DNA of 64,000 bases from VXMT01 sp965204835. Lineage in GTDB: Bacteria; Chloroflexota; Dehalococcoidia; UBA2979. Of the stretch, positions 50,134-58,030 are shown in pieces. The stretch is from NCBI GenBank assembly GCA_965204835.1, contig OZ242017.1, positions 1,240,001 to 1,304,000 of the forward strand, given 5' to 3'. Position numbers and translations under genes: made by a program. Each line of letters opens with the position of its first letter. Position 1 is the stretch's first letter. The notes beneath the pieces were generated by a model, which was given only the letters and a program-made list of their open reading frames with translations, made no database searches and was not told the DNA's origin.

Positions 50134-51675
50134 GTGAGCTCCGAGTATCCCGGCGACCCGGCGCCCATCGACCTCGACCGCCCCGCGCACGAGCACGCCG
50201 CCGCGCTGCGGGCCCGCGAGTACACCGCGCGCGCCCTCGCCGAGGCGACACTCGACCGCGTCGAGGCGCAGGAGCCGGGGCTCAACGCCTACGTCACGCT
50301 CACGCGCGAGGAGGCGCTCGCCCAGGCCGACGCCGCCGACGCGCGGCTCCAGGCGGGCGACGCCGCGCCGCTCACCGGCATCCCCGTCGCGCTCAAGGAC
50401 GTGCTCTCCACGCGCGGCGTCCAGACCACCGCGGGCTCGCGCATGCTCGAGGGCTTCGTGCCGATCATCGACTGCACCGTGGTCGCGCGGCTGCGCGAGC
50501 AGGGCGCGGTCTTCGTCGGCAAGGCCAACATGGACGAGTTCGCCATGGGCTCCTCGACCGAGCACTCGGCGTACGGCGCCACGAGGAACCCCTGGGACCT
50601 CGACCGCGTACCGGGCGGCTCCTCGGGCGGCTCGGCGTCGACGGTCGCGGCGGGGGGCGTCCCGATCTCGCTCGGCACCGACACGGGCGGCTCGATCCGC
50701 CAGCCCGCCGCGCTGACCGGCATCCTCGGCCTCAAGCCCACCTACGGCCGCGTCAGCCGCTACGGCGTCGTCGCGTTCGCCTCGTCTCTGGAGCAGGTCG
50801 GCCCCTTCGGCCGCGATGCGCGCGACGTGGCGACGCTGCTCGGCGCCATCGCCGGCCACGACTCGAACGACTCGACCACCGCCGACGAGCCCGTGCCGGA
50901 CTACCTCGACACGCTCGAAGACGGCCTCGACGGCCTGCGCGTGGGCGTGCCCGCCGAGGCGATGTCCGAGGGTGTCGAGGACGGCGTGCGCGAGGCGTTC
51001 GAGCAGGCCATCGAAGCGCTGGAAGGCGCGGGCGCGCAGGTGGACCGCGACGTGCGGCTGCCGTCGATCGACGTGGCGCTCTCGGCGTACTACATCATCG
51101 CCCCGGCCGAGGCGTCGGCGAACCTCGCGCGCTACGACGGGGTGAAGTACGGCTACAGCTTCCACGACGGCGAGTCGATGTGGGAGGAGATGGAGCAGAC
51201 GCGTGGCCGTGGCTTCGGCGACGAGGTCAAGCGCCGCATCATGATCGGCACCTACGCGCTCTCCGCTGGCTACTACGACGCCTACTACCTGCAGGCGCAG
51301 AAGGTGCGCACCGTCATCCGCCGCGAGTTCGACGCGGCCTTCGCGGACCACGACCTGATCGTGACGCCCACCTCGCCGGGCGTGGCGTTCCCCCTCGGCG
51401 CGAAGCTCGACGACCCGCTGGCGATGTACCTCAACGACCTGTTCACCATCCCGGTCAACATCGCCGGCAACCCCGGGCTGAGCGTGCCGTGCGGCTTCTC
51501 CGAGGGCCTCCCGGTCGGCCTCCAGTTGATCGGCGCGCCGTTCGCCGAGGCGACGCTGCTGCGCGCGGCGCACGCCTACGCCGCGGTGACCGACTGGCAC
51601 GAGCGCAGGCCGCCCCCTACGGCGATGTTGGGCGATACTGTCCCGAATGCGGTGGGTGATGGAGGCGCTTCGTGA
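50134..51675 (+). CDS. gatA: Asp/Glu-tRNA amidotransferase subunit A
   Basis: A 513-residue amidase-signature enzyme. The Lys of the Ser-cisSer-Lys triad (GIPVALKDVLST), the GSSGGSASTVAAG loop and GTDTGGSIRQPAA with the nucleophilic Ser are all intact. It releases ammonia from glutamine or asparagine for the transamidation on tRNA. gatB is not in the window. GTG start; the stop overlaps the aminotransferase start (GTGA), so all of gatC, gatA, aminotransferase and hydrolase appear coupled. Confidence 0.92.
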   Translation: MSSEYPGDPAPIDLDRPAHEHAAALRAREYTARALAEATLDRVEAQEPGLNAYVTLTREEALAQADAADARLQAGDAAPLTGIPVALKDVLSTRGVQTTAGSRMLEGFVPIIDCTVVARLREQGAVFVGKANMDEFAMGSSTEHSAYGATRNPWDLDRVPGGSSGGSASTVAAGGVPISLGTDTGGSIRQPAALTGILGLKPTYGRVSRYGVVAFASSLEQVGPFGRDARDVATLLGAIAGHDSNDSTTADEPVPDYLDTLEDGLDGLRVGVPAEAMSEGVEDGVREAFEQAIEALEGAGAQVDRDVRLPSIDVALSAYYIIAPAEASANLARYDGVKYGYSFHDGESMWEEMEQTRGRGFGDEVKRRIMIGTYALSAGYYDAYYLQAQKVRTVIRREFDAAFADHDLIVTPTSPGVAFPLGAKLDDPLAMYLNDLFTIPVNIAGNPGLSVPCGFSEGLPVGLQLIGAPFAEATLLRAAHAYAAVTDWHERRPPPTAMLGDTVPNAVGDGGAS

Positions 51676-52910
51676 CGAGTCCCGCCCGCACCCTGCAGTC
51701 GGCCGACGTACCCGAGCCGGAGCATCGCGCCCGGCGCGGACACAACTCGGCGACCGTGACCTCCCTCCCCGCGTCGGGCATCCGCCGCTTCTTCGAGTTG
51801 CTCGATGAGACCGCCGGCGTCATCTCGCTCGCCGTCGGGCAGCCCGACTTCCCCACCCCCGCGCAGATCACCAACGCGGCCTCCGACGCGATGCTCGCCG
51901 GCCACACCGGCTACACCAGCAACTACGGCCTGATCGAGCTCCGCACCCGCCTCAGCGCCCACCTCGACCACCTCTACGGCGTCCAATACGACCCCGCGCG
52001 CGAGCTGATGATGACCACGGGCGTCTCCGAGGCGCTCGACCTCGCGATGCGCGCGCTCCTCGACCACGGCGACGAGGTGCTCGTGCCCGAGCCCGCGTAC
52101 GTCGCCTACCAGCCCGTGGTGCTGCTTGCCGGCGGCCAATACGTGCCCGTGCCGACCGAGCCCGAGTCCGACTTCATGGTCACCGTCGAGGCGCTCAAGG
52201 AGCGCCTGACGCCCGCGACGAAGGCGATCCTGCTCGGTTACCCCTCGAACCCCACGGGCGCCGTGCTGGAGCGCCCCACCATGGAGGCGATCGCGCGCTT
52301 CGCCGCCGAGCACGACCTGTTCGTCATCGCCGACGAGCTCTACGACCGCCTCGTCTACGGCATCGAACACGTCTGCTTCCCCTCGCTCGACGGGATGTGG
52401 GAGCGCACCGTCCTGCTCGGCGGCTTCTCGAAGGCCTACGCGATGACCGGCTGGCGTCTCGGCTACGTCGCCGCCCCGCCCGACATCCTCGAGGCGATGA
52501 TGAAGGTGCACCAGTACGTCATGATGTCGGCCCCCACGGCCGCCCAGTACGCCGCCGTGGAGGCGCTCGACAGCGGCGAGGAGGACGTGCGCGGCATGCT
52601 CGCCGAGTACGACCGCCGGCGCCGCATGGTCGTCGGCCGGCTCAACGCGATGGGCCTCGACACGGTCGAGCCGCGCGGCGCGTTCTACGCCTTCCCCGAC
52701 ATCCGCTCGACGGGCCTCGACGACTTCACGTTCGCCGAGACGCTGCTCCAGGAGGAGCGCGTCGCCGTGGTGCCGGGCTCGGCGTTCGGCGAGAGCGGCA
52801 TGGGGTTCGTGCGCATCTGCTACGCCGCCGACTACGACGACATCGTCGAGGCGATGGACCGCACCGAGCGCTTCGTCGCGCGTCGCCGGTCGATGGCCGG
52901 GGCCTCGTGA
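51672..52910 (+). CDS. Class I/II PLP aminotransferase
   Basis: A 412-residue fold-type I aminotransferase. The PLP Lys is in GGFSKAYAMTGWRLGY, and the family motifs YPSNPTGAVLE and ADELYDRLVYG are present, as is the C-terminal substrate Arg region (FVRICYAADYDDI). Likely an aspartate/aromatic or branched-chain aminotransferase. The GTG at 51672 has GGAGG 6 nt upstream within the gatA end. It ends in a GTGA overlap with the next gene. Confidence 0.88.
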   Translation: MTSPARTLQSADVPEPEHRARRGHNSATVTSLPASGIRRFFELLDETAGVISLAVGQPDFPTPAQITNAASDAMLAGHTGYTSNYGLIELRTRLSAHLDHLYGVQYDPARELMMTTGVSEALDLAMRALLDHGDEVLVPEPAYVAYQPVVLLAGGQYVPVPTEPESDFMVTVEALKERLTPATKAILLGYPSNPTGAVLERPTMEAIARFAAEHDLFVIADELYDRLVYGIEHVCFPSLDGMWERTVLLGGFSKAYAMTGWRLGYVAAPPDILEAMMKVHQYVMMSAPTAAQYAAVEALDSGEEDVRGMLAEYDRRRRMVVGRLNAMGLDTVEPRGAFYAFPDIRSTGLDDFTFAETLLQEERVAVVPGSAFGESGMGFVRICYAADYDDIVEAMDRTERFVARRRSMAGAS

Positions 52911-53644
52911 CCTCGCCGCCGCCGGGCAGCCCGCCGCCGCCCCCGGGCGCCGACGACGACCTCGTCCTCTCGATCCAGAGCGTCAACGCGCAGCCCGGCG
53001 AGGCGCCGGGTGAGCTCAACGTCGAGATCGAGACCACGCGCGGCCAGATCCGCGGCACGCTCCACCCCTGCGAGGGCAAGACCGGCTGCGCCATCTACGT
53101 CGGCGGCGCGGCCGAGGGCAACGCCGAGGGGCCTGCCGACTCGGTCTACCTCCGCCTCAGCCGGGAGCTGATCGCGCGCGGTGTGACCTCGCTGCGCATC
53201 CACTACCGCGAGCCGGGCGAGTTCACCGAGTGCGTCCTCGACACCCTCGCCGCGTGCTCGTTCCTGCGCGGCATCGGCGCGGAGCGCGCGGTGCTCGTCG
53301 GGCACTCGTTCGGCGGGGCGGTGGTGATCAAGGCGGGCGAGCTTGCGCCCCTCGCGAGCGCCGTGGCGGCGCTCTCGCCGCAGCGCCACGGCACGCAAGA
53401 GGTGCAGAAGCTGGGCAAGCCGCTGCTGCTGGTGCATGGCTCGGCGGACCGGGTGCTGCTGCCCGAGGCGTCCGAGGACATCTACGGCCGGGCCCAGGAG
53501 CCGAAGCGCATCGAGATCCTCGAAGGCGGCGGCCACGCCCTGACCGAGGTCGCCGACGAAGTCCGCACCCTCGTCGGCGACTTCATCGCCACCGCCGTCG
53601 GCGATCCGGAGCCCCCGGCCGGAGAGCCCTCGAACGGTTCGTAA
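52907..53644 (+). CDS. Alpha/beta hydrolase
   Basis: A 245-residue serine hydrolase of the dienelactone/xylan-esterase-like type. Nucleophile GHSFGG (near residue 130), Asp in HGSADRVL, His in GGGHALTE. A proline-rich N terminus (SPPPGSPPPPPGAD) is disordered. The GTG start overlaps the aminotransferase stop. The last 11 codons are imperfectly repeated at 54789-54818 beyond the nuclease gene. Confidence 0.83.
   Translation: MTSPPPGSPPPPPGADDDLVLSIQSVNAQPGEAPGELNVEIETTRGQIRGTLHPCEGKTGCAIYVGGAAEGNAEGPADSVYLRLSRELIARGVTSLRIHYREPGEFTECVLDTLAACSFLRGIGAERAVLVGHSFGGAVVIKAGELAPLASAVAALSPQRHGTQEVQKLGKPLLLVHGSADRVLLPEASEDIYGRAQEPKRIEILEGGGHALTEVADEVRTLVGDFIATAVGDPEPPAGEPSNGS
53613..53643 (+). repeat. 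Repeat A: end of hydrolase gene
   Basis: The 31-bp hydrolase 3' end (including GGAGAGCCCTCGAA) recurs at 54789-54818 with one deletion and three mismatches. Confidence 0.6.
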
Positions 53645-53720
53645 CTACTCGCTCCCCACGTCCTATTCGCCCACCTGCTAGACTCCGCAGTCCGCGTACG
53701 TGCTGGGCGAGGACTTCGTG

Positions 53721-54689
53721 ATGGCCGATCTTGGCGTTTGGACCGTCGGAGAGGGCGCGCCGCAGCGCGTGGGTCGCTCGGGCGTGGGCCTCGAACAGAA
53801 CCTCGAGGACTGGATCGCGAACGATTCATCCCTACTCGCCGACGGGCTCACGATCGTCGGCCGCCAGGTGCGGCTAGACGGCGGCCCACTCGATCTCCTT
53901 GCCATTGACCTCCAGGAACGCTGGGTGGTCATCGAGCTCAAGCGGGAGCGGCTCTATCGCAAGGCCCTTGCCCAGGCGCTCGACTACGCATCCTCCATCG
54001 CGGCGATGGACGGCGACCGGCTCACGGAGCTGTTGCAGCCGGGACTCGCGACCCTCGGCGACGCCGACGAGCTGTCCGCCACCATCGGGCGGCAACTCAG
54101 CGTTGAGGATGAAGCGCGGGAAGTCGCCGTCTTGCTGGCTGGCGTCGGTGTTGACGCAGGGCTGGAGCGCATCGTCGCTCACCTCGGCGGATTCGGAGTG
54201 CCGATCAGCATCGTCAGCTTCGAGGCGTTCGAACTCCACGATGGCGGCTCGCGTTTGCTGATCCGGGAGGTCACGGACGAGCAGACCGAACGTCAGGCCA
54301 GGGGGCCGAGGCCCAGTATTGACACCATTCGCCAACGCGCTCGCGACGCTGGTGTCGAGGTGCAATTCGACCGCTTCGTGAGGATGTCGCAGGAAGCCGG
54401 GCTCGCTGTGCGGCCGTACACACGCTCGGTCATGATCGCACCCCCTACGGCTCGCAACCGCTACCTGATGCTTGCCAGGCCTGAACGAGGCGGCATTTAT
54501 ATGCACGCTGGGCCTGAGAAATTCGCTGAGTTCTTCCCTCCATTGACGGAAACCGACGCGACGGCCGCCATCGGTCCTTTTGATCCGCGGCGCACTTTCA
54601 CGGGTGCGGACCTGGACGCGCGGCTCGACCAGATCGAGGCGTTCTTGCAGACCCTGCCCCGCAGGGAACGGGATGGCGGCGAGGAATAA
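53721..54689 (+). CDS. NucS/DUF91-like PD-(D/E)XK nuclease
   Basis: A 322-residue protein whose N-terminal half carries a PD-(D/E)XK core: Asp in GGPLDLLAIDLQE, then VVIELKRERLYRKALAQALDYAS (E-x-K), as in NucS-like endonucleases. The C-terminal half is unassigned. ATG at 53721 with GCGAGGA upstream; TAGACT at 53679-53684 is a possible -10. It sits in the hydrolase-trpS junction between duplicated gene ends, and its own last codons (GGC GAG GAA TAA) recur at 55551 as GGC GAG GAG TAA. A DNA repair or defence role is possible. Confidence 0.75.
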   Translation: MADLGVWTVGEGAPQRVGRSGVGLEQNLEDWIANDSSLLADGLTIVGRQVRLDGGPLDLLAIDLQERWVVIELKRERLYRKALAQALDYASSIAAMDGDRLTELLQPGLATLGDADELSATIGRQLSVEDEAREVAVLLAGVGVDAGLERIVAHLGGFGVPISIVSFEAFELHDGGSRLLIREVTDEQTERQARGPRPSIDTIRQRARDAGVEVQFDRFVRMSQEAGLAVRPYTRSVMIAPPTARNRYLMLARPERGGIYMHAGPEKFAEFFPPLTETDATAAIGPFDPRRTFTGADLDARLDQIEAFLQTLPRRERDGGEE

Positions 54690-54773
54690 AGTCTTCGCTT
54701 CAATTTACACGCGCTCCAGCGAAGACTTTCGCGCGCGCTATCCGTCGAGGTAGTTGAGGCCCAGCGCGGAGCG
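54677..54773 (+). repeat. Repeat B': nuclease end, hairpin and trpS end copy
   Basis: This 97-bp block matches 55550-55646 without gaps at 86 of 97 positions. It contains the nuclease stop, a hairpin, and a non-functional copy of the last 11 codons of trpS. Confidence 0.8.
54688..54729. terminator. Hairpin after the nuclease gene
   Basis: AAAGTCTTCGCT at 54688-54699 pairs perfectly with AGCGAAGACTTT at 54718-54729 around an 18-nt loop. The corresponding hairpin in repeat B at 55561-55602 has mismatches. Confidence 0.6.
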
Positions 54774-54788
54774 TCGGCAATCTGGAAA

Positions 54789-54818
54789 CCCCGGCGGAGA
54801 GCCCTCGAAAGGCCCGTA
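54789..54818 (+). repeat. Repeat A': copy of hydrolase end
   Basis: A 30-bp copy of the hydrolase 3' end (53613-53643), 15 nt after repeat B' and just before the PIN toxin stop codon. Confidence 0.6.
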
Positions 54819-54828
54819 GCTGGGCTTC

Positions 54829-55227
54829 CTAGCTCCCCGTGGTCGGGTTGTTGACTGCGGCGGCGAGGACCCGGTCGGAGGTCTCGATCCGTCGGACTCC
54901 TCGCCTGCGGCAGCTTGCGAGGTGGCAAAGGTCCCGGGCGGCCAGTGCCGGGTGCAGCCTTTCCAGTTGACGAGCCAGTTCGACGTCGGCCTCCTCGAGC
55001 GCCCAAACCTCCGTCATCGTGCGGCTCGCCAGCGACATCGCCTCATCGAGTTCGTCGTAGCGCCGGGGTGGCAGGTATACGTGCAGGAGTTCCTGTAGAA
55101 CCTCGGCAGACGTGCACAGCGGCACCTGATTGCGATTGGCGTCCACGAAGAAGGCTCGTGCCGGCTCGCGACGAGGGTGCTCGCGCCCGACCGCGTACAC
55201 GAAGACGTTGGTGTCTACGAAGATCAC
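54829..55227 (-). CDS. PIN-domain toxin (VapC-like), second pair
   Basis: A 132-residue PIN ribonuclease. The N-terminal MIFVDTNVFVYAVG, TSAEVLQELLHVYLPP, ARDLCHLASCRRRG and IETSDRVLAAA contain the expected acidic residues. ATGA overlap with the antitoxin gene. It is of the same type as the toxin at 32791 but clearly divergent, so the two pairs are not a recent duplication. The cassette lies between repeats A' and B. Confidence 0.82.
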   Translation of the reverse strand: MIFVDTNVFVYAVGREHPRREPARAFFVDANRNQVPLCTSAEVLQELLHVYLPPRRYDELDEAMSLASRTMTEVWALEEADVELARQLERLHPALAARDLCHLASCRRRGVRRIETSDRVLAAAVNNPTTGS

Positions 55228-55499
55228 GCGTCGGTGAGGCCGCGGAGCTTCGACTCACGCATGGTCGCCAGGTGCTCTTCCCACTCTGGCTCGCGGCCGG
55301 GACCGGCCTTCGCGTCACACTCGCGGAAGAACGCCTCGAGCTCCTCGGGTGACTCGAACGGCTTCACGCGCTGCCGCGACTCGAGGCACTCGTGGGCGGC
55401 TGCACGGAGCCAGGCGCTCAGCGTCATGCCTTCCCGCTTCGCCTGCGAGAAGAACCGGTCGCGATCCCCGTCGGGGATGATGATCTGTACCCGTGCCAT
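55224..55499 (-). CDS. Antitoxin of second PIN pair
   Basis: A 91-residue antitoxin with an N-terminal ribbon-helix-helix-like segment (MARVQIIIPDGDRDRFFSQA, then GMTLSAWLRAAAHE) and an acidic C-terminal tail (PEELEAFFRECDAK, EWEEHLATMRESKLRGL). The ATG at 55499 follows only a weak purine patch. The inverted repeat 17 nt upstream is the probable operator. It would neutralise the PIN toxin and repress the pair. Confidence 0.8.
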   Translation of the reverse strand: MARVQIIIPDGDRDRFFSQAKREGMTLSAWLRAAAHECLESRQRVKPFESPEELEAFFRECDAKAGPGREPEWEEHLATMRESKLRGLTDA

Positions 55500-55515
55500 G
55501 CTGCCACCGCTCTCA

Positions 55516-55536
55516 GTGTGTATTGATGATACACAC
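55516..55536 (-). promoter_or_regulatory. Operator of second PIN pair
   Basis: GTGTGTAT-TGATG-ATACACAC, a perfect 8-bp inverted repeat with a 5-nt spacer, lies 17 nt upstream of the antitoxin ATG. Minus-strand TATCAT and AATACA within it could be the -10. Confidence 0.6.
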
Positions 55537-55549
55537 CAAACCCCGGACG

Positions 55550-55646
55550 CGGCGAGGAGTAACGTCTCCGCTTCAATTTGCACGCGCGTTAGCGAAGACT
55601 TTCGCGCGCCCTACCCGTCGAGGTAGTTGAGGCCCAATGCGGAGCG
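55550..55646 (+). repeat. Repeat B: relic nuclease end, hairpin, native trpS end
   Basis: The counterpart of 54677-54773, including the functional last codons of trpS on the minus strand. It also keeps GGCGAGGAGTAA, matching the last codons of the nuclease gene, although no nuclease gene precedes it here. Confidence 0.8.
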
Positions 55647-56684
55647 CACGTCGACCATCGTGTCCTGCGCGACGGCGCGGGCGTGCTCCGTGCCGCGCGC
55701 CAGCGCCTCGCGCACCTCGTGCGGGTTCGACTCGTAGTGCGAGCGGCGCTCGCGGATCGGGTCGAGGAACGTGTTGAGCGCGGCAGCGAGCTTCCGCTTC
55801 ACCTCGACGTCCCCAACGTTGCCAGTCGTGTAGCGCTCCTTGAGGTCGTCGACCTCCTCGGTGTCGGGGTTGAAGGCGTCGTGGTACATGAACACCGGGT
55901 TGCCCTCGACGTGGCCGGGGTCGGTCGCGCGCAGCCGGGTCGGGTCCGTGTACATGCGCATCACCTTGCGCTCGACCGTCTCGGCGTCGTCCTTGAGGTC
56001 GATGGTGTTGCCGACCGACTTGCTCATCTTGGCGTTGCCGTCGGTGCCGACGAGGCGGGGCACGCGGCCGACGAGGCCGCGCGGCTCGGGGAAGACCTCG
56101 CCGAAGCGCCGGTTGAAGCGTCGCGCCGTCTCGCGTGTCATCTCGATGTGCGGGAGCTGGTCCTCGCCGACGGGGACGAGGTGCGCGCGAGGCATCAGGA
56201 TGTTGGCGACCTGCATGATGGGGTAGGTGAAGAACGCCACGGGTACCGCGCCGCGCTCGCGCACGACCGTGCGCTTGCCCCCCCGCTGAGCCTCGTCGAA
56301 CGACATGCCGCGCTCCTCGAGCTCCTCCATCTCGGCCTTGAGCGTGGGGTTGCGTTCGAGGCGGCCCATGCCGATGAACCAGCTCAGCAGCGTGGTGAGC
56401 TCGGCGTGCTCGGGGATGAGGCTCTCGATGACGAAGTGCGAGCGAACGGGGTCGAGCCCGACGGCGAGCCAGTCCGTGGCGACCTCGATGACCGCTTCGC
56501 GGACGCGGTCGATGTCGTCGGCGTGGTCGGAGACCTGGTAGTCGGCGATGAGGAAGAAGCAGTCGTACTCGTCCTGGAGCCGGATCCAGTTCTCGAGCGC
56601 GCCGGCGTAGTGGCCGAGGTGGAGCGACCCGGTGGGCCGCACCCCGGTCAGGATCCGCTGCCTGTCGTCGCCGTTCGTGGTCAT
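55611..56684 (-). CDS. trpS: Tryptophanyl-tRNA synthetase
   Basis: A 357-residue class Ic synthetase that charges tRNA(Trp). The HIGH-type motif is in PTGSLHLGHYAGAL (near residue 14) and the KMSKS loop in GNAKMSKSVGN (near 205). ATG at 56684 has no ribosome binding site; TACCCT lies 7 nt upstream, so the start may be leaderless. The last 11 codons exist in a second copy at 54732-54773, where they are not attached to a gene. Confidence 0.93.
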   Translation of the reverse strand: MTTNGDDRQRILTGVRPTGSLHLGHYAGALENWIRLQDEYDCFFLIADYQVSDHADDIDRVREAVIEVATDWLAVGLDPVRSHFVIESLIPEHAELTTLLSWFIGMGRLERNPTLKAEMEELEERGMSFDEAQRGGKRTVVRERGAVPVAFFTYPIMQVANILMPRAHLVPVGEDQLPHIEMTRETARRFNRRFGEVFPEPRGLVGRVPRLVGTDGNAKMSKSVGNTIDLKDDAETVERKVMRMYTDPTRLRATDPGHVEGNPVFMYHDAFNPDTEEVDDLKERYTTGNVGDVEVKRKLAAALNTFLDPIRERRSHYESNPHEVREALARGTEHARAVAQDTMVDVRSALGLNYLDG

Positions 56685-56765
56685 GGCGTCGAGGGTAGCG
56701 GGGCGCGGGGTAGGGGGCGAGAGTGCGGGTGGTATGCTCAGTGTCGTCGGACGGAAGGTAGCACC

Positions 56766-57071
56766 ATGGTGGCCGAGGAGTCGTCGGAGCAGCTGCGCGA
56801 GGCGGCGATATGCTTCTTCCGCGAGGAGGAACTGCCGCAGGCCCTCTGGTGGGTCGCGGATCTCAACCCACTGCAACTCCGCCTCTTTTGTGTGCAGCTC
56901 TCTGACGCCCTCAAGTCAGGGTTGATCAGCGGCGACGATGGCCCGGTGTGCCAGGTGATCGAAAGCTGGGAGGCGACGGCCGAGGTCATGTCCTCCCCCG
57001 AGATGCTCGAGGCGCTGGAGCGGCCAGTCGACGAGCGCGAGTACGTGTCGCTGTCCGAGTTCACCGAGTGA
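56766..57071 (+). CDS. Small acidic protein of unknown function, 101 aa
   Basis: A 101-residue acidic helical protein (EQLREAAICFFREEELPQALWW, NPLQLRLFCVQLSDALKSG, SPEMLEALERPVDE). GGAAGG precedes the ATG and TATGCT lies in the short divergent spacer from trpS. Its 3' end overlaps the convergent RelE-like gene by 11 nt. No family recognised. An antitoxin role is conceivable from the acidic charge but would require an unusual convergent layout. Confidence 0.6.
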   Translation: MVAEESSEQLREAAICFFREEELPQALWWVADLNPLQLRLFCVQLSDALKSGLISGDDGPVCQVIESWEATAEVMSSPEMLEALERPVDEREYVSLSEFTE

Positions 57072-57387
57072 TGCGTCCGGGCCGGCTCCGCCGCCAATCC
57101 GGGTGCGGGCCGATATAGACAACTCGCACGATCCTGCGCTCCTCATCGACGCGGTAGATGAGCCTGCGGCGTCGGCTGACGCGCAACTGGTAATGGTCCT
57201 GGAACGGCGCGTTGAGCTGCTTGAGTGTGCCGGGGATCAGGGTAGTTGGCGTCTGGCTAGCATGTTCTCGCAGGAAGGCGAGGGTCGCTTCCCGTTGACG
57301 TTCGCTCCACGTTCGGAGTTCCGCCCGGTCCCGGCGACGGAGCCTGACGGTATAACTCGGCGGCCCTGTCTGTTCTTCCGACACCAA
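57061..57387 (-). CDS. RelE/ParE-type toxin
   Basis: A 108-residue basic protein of the RelE/ParE fold. The core YTVRLRRRDRAELRTWSERQ, the loop HYQLRVSRRRRLIYRVDEE and the end RIVRVVYIGPHPDW follow the family's beta-strand pattern, and RelE-type enzymes cleave mRNA on the ribosome. TTG at 57387 (or GTG at 57384) has GGGGAGG upstream. The gene directly upstream (57403) is not a recognised antitoxin. Confidence 0.7.
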   Translation of the reverse strand: MVSEEQTGPPSYTVRLRRRDRAELRTWSERQREATLAFLREHASQTPTTLIPGTLKQLNAPFQDHYQLRVSRRRRLIYRVDEERRIVRVVYIGPHPDWRRSRPGRITR

Positions 57388-57402
57388 CCGCTCGAGCCTC
57401 CC

Positions 57403-57861
57403 CTATGCGTTCACACCCCGCCGCGACCGGCTCTTCGGCAACGGCTCATCGAGCGACAGCGCGAACACGCCGTCGCCGACGTCGTCGAGGCGGAACGTGT
57501 GGTTCTCCGACGGCAGCACGCCGTAGTAGAGCAGGACCGCCCGGGCATACATCGAGCGGCTGCCGGTGTCGGCGCCCTCGGGGGTGCGGGACGGCCGGAG
57601 CAGGATGGCGCCTGCCTCATCCCTCAGTGATGCGCGCAGCCCGATCTGTCGTTGATCCGCGTCGTATCCGATGCGGATCGCGGGCGGATCGCCGAGGGTC
57701 TGCACTGCCACATCGTTGAGCGTCATCGATCCGGACTTCGTCAGCGAGCACGTCGGGTACGAGCGTGCGCCACGCGCACCTCCCGCGAACCAGTCGAACC
57801 GCCCTCCCGGTGTCTTCTCTTCGTCGTCCATCGCAGCCTGCTCTGTGTCTGCCACCACCAT
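57403..57861 (-). CDS. Unknown protein upstream of RelE-like toxin
   Basis: A 152-residue protein. The central block (KSGSMTLNDVAVQTLGDPPAI, then RIGYDADQRQIGLRASLRDE) looks like a small conserved domain seen in Chloroflexota-type hypothetical proteins; the C terminus (AVLLYYGVLPSENHTFRLDD) is beta-rich. GAGG lies 9 nt before the ATG. It ends 15 nt before the RelE-like gene, so the two share a transcript and it may be an unrecognised antitoxin. Confidence 0.6.
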   Translation of the reverse strand: MVVADTEQAAMDDEEKTPGGRFDWFAGGARGARSYPTCSLTKSGSMTLNDVAVQTLGDPPAIRIGYDADQRQIGLRASLRDEAGAILLRPSRTPEGADTGSRSMYARAVLLYYGVLPSENHTFRLDDVGDGVFALSLDEPLPKSRSRRGVNA

Positions 57862-58030
57862 GCGTCACCACCTCTGCCATCATTCTGGGTGAACCTCGGG
57901 GCATGTCAAGGTACTCTCGCGTACTTCTCTGCATTCCCACAGCGCAATGGACGACGAGAAACGACCGCGACGATACGTCGTGCGGCACGTTCATCGGGGG
58001 TCGACTGAGGGTGAAGGGCGGAGTGAGGAC

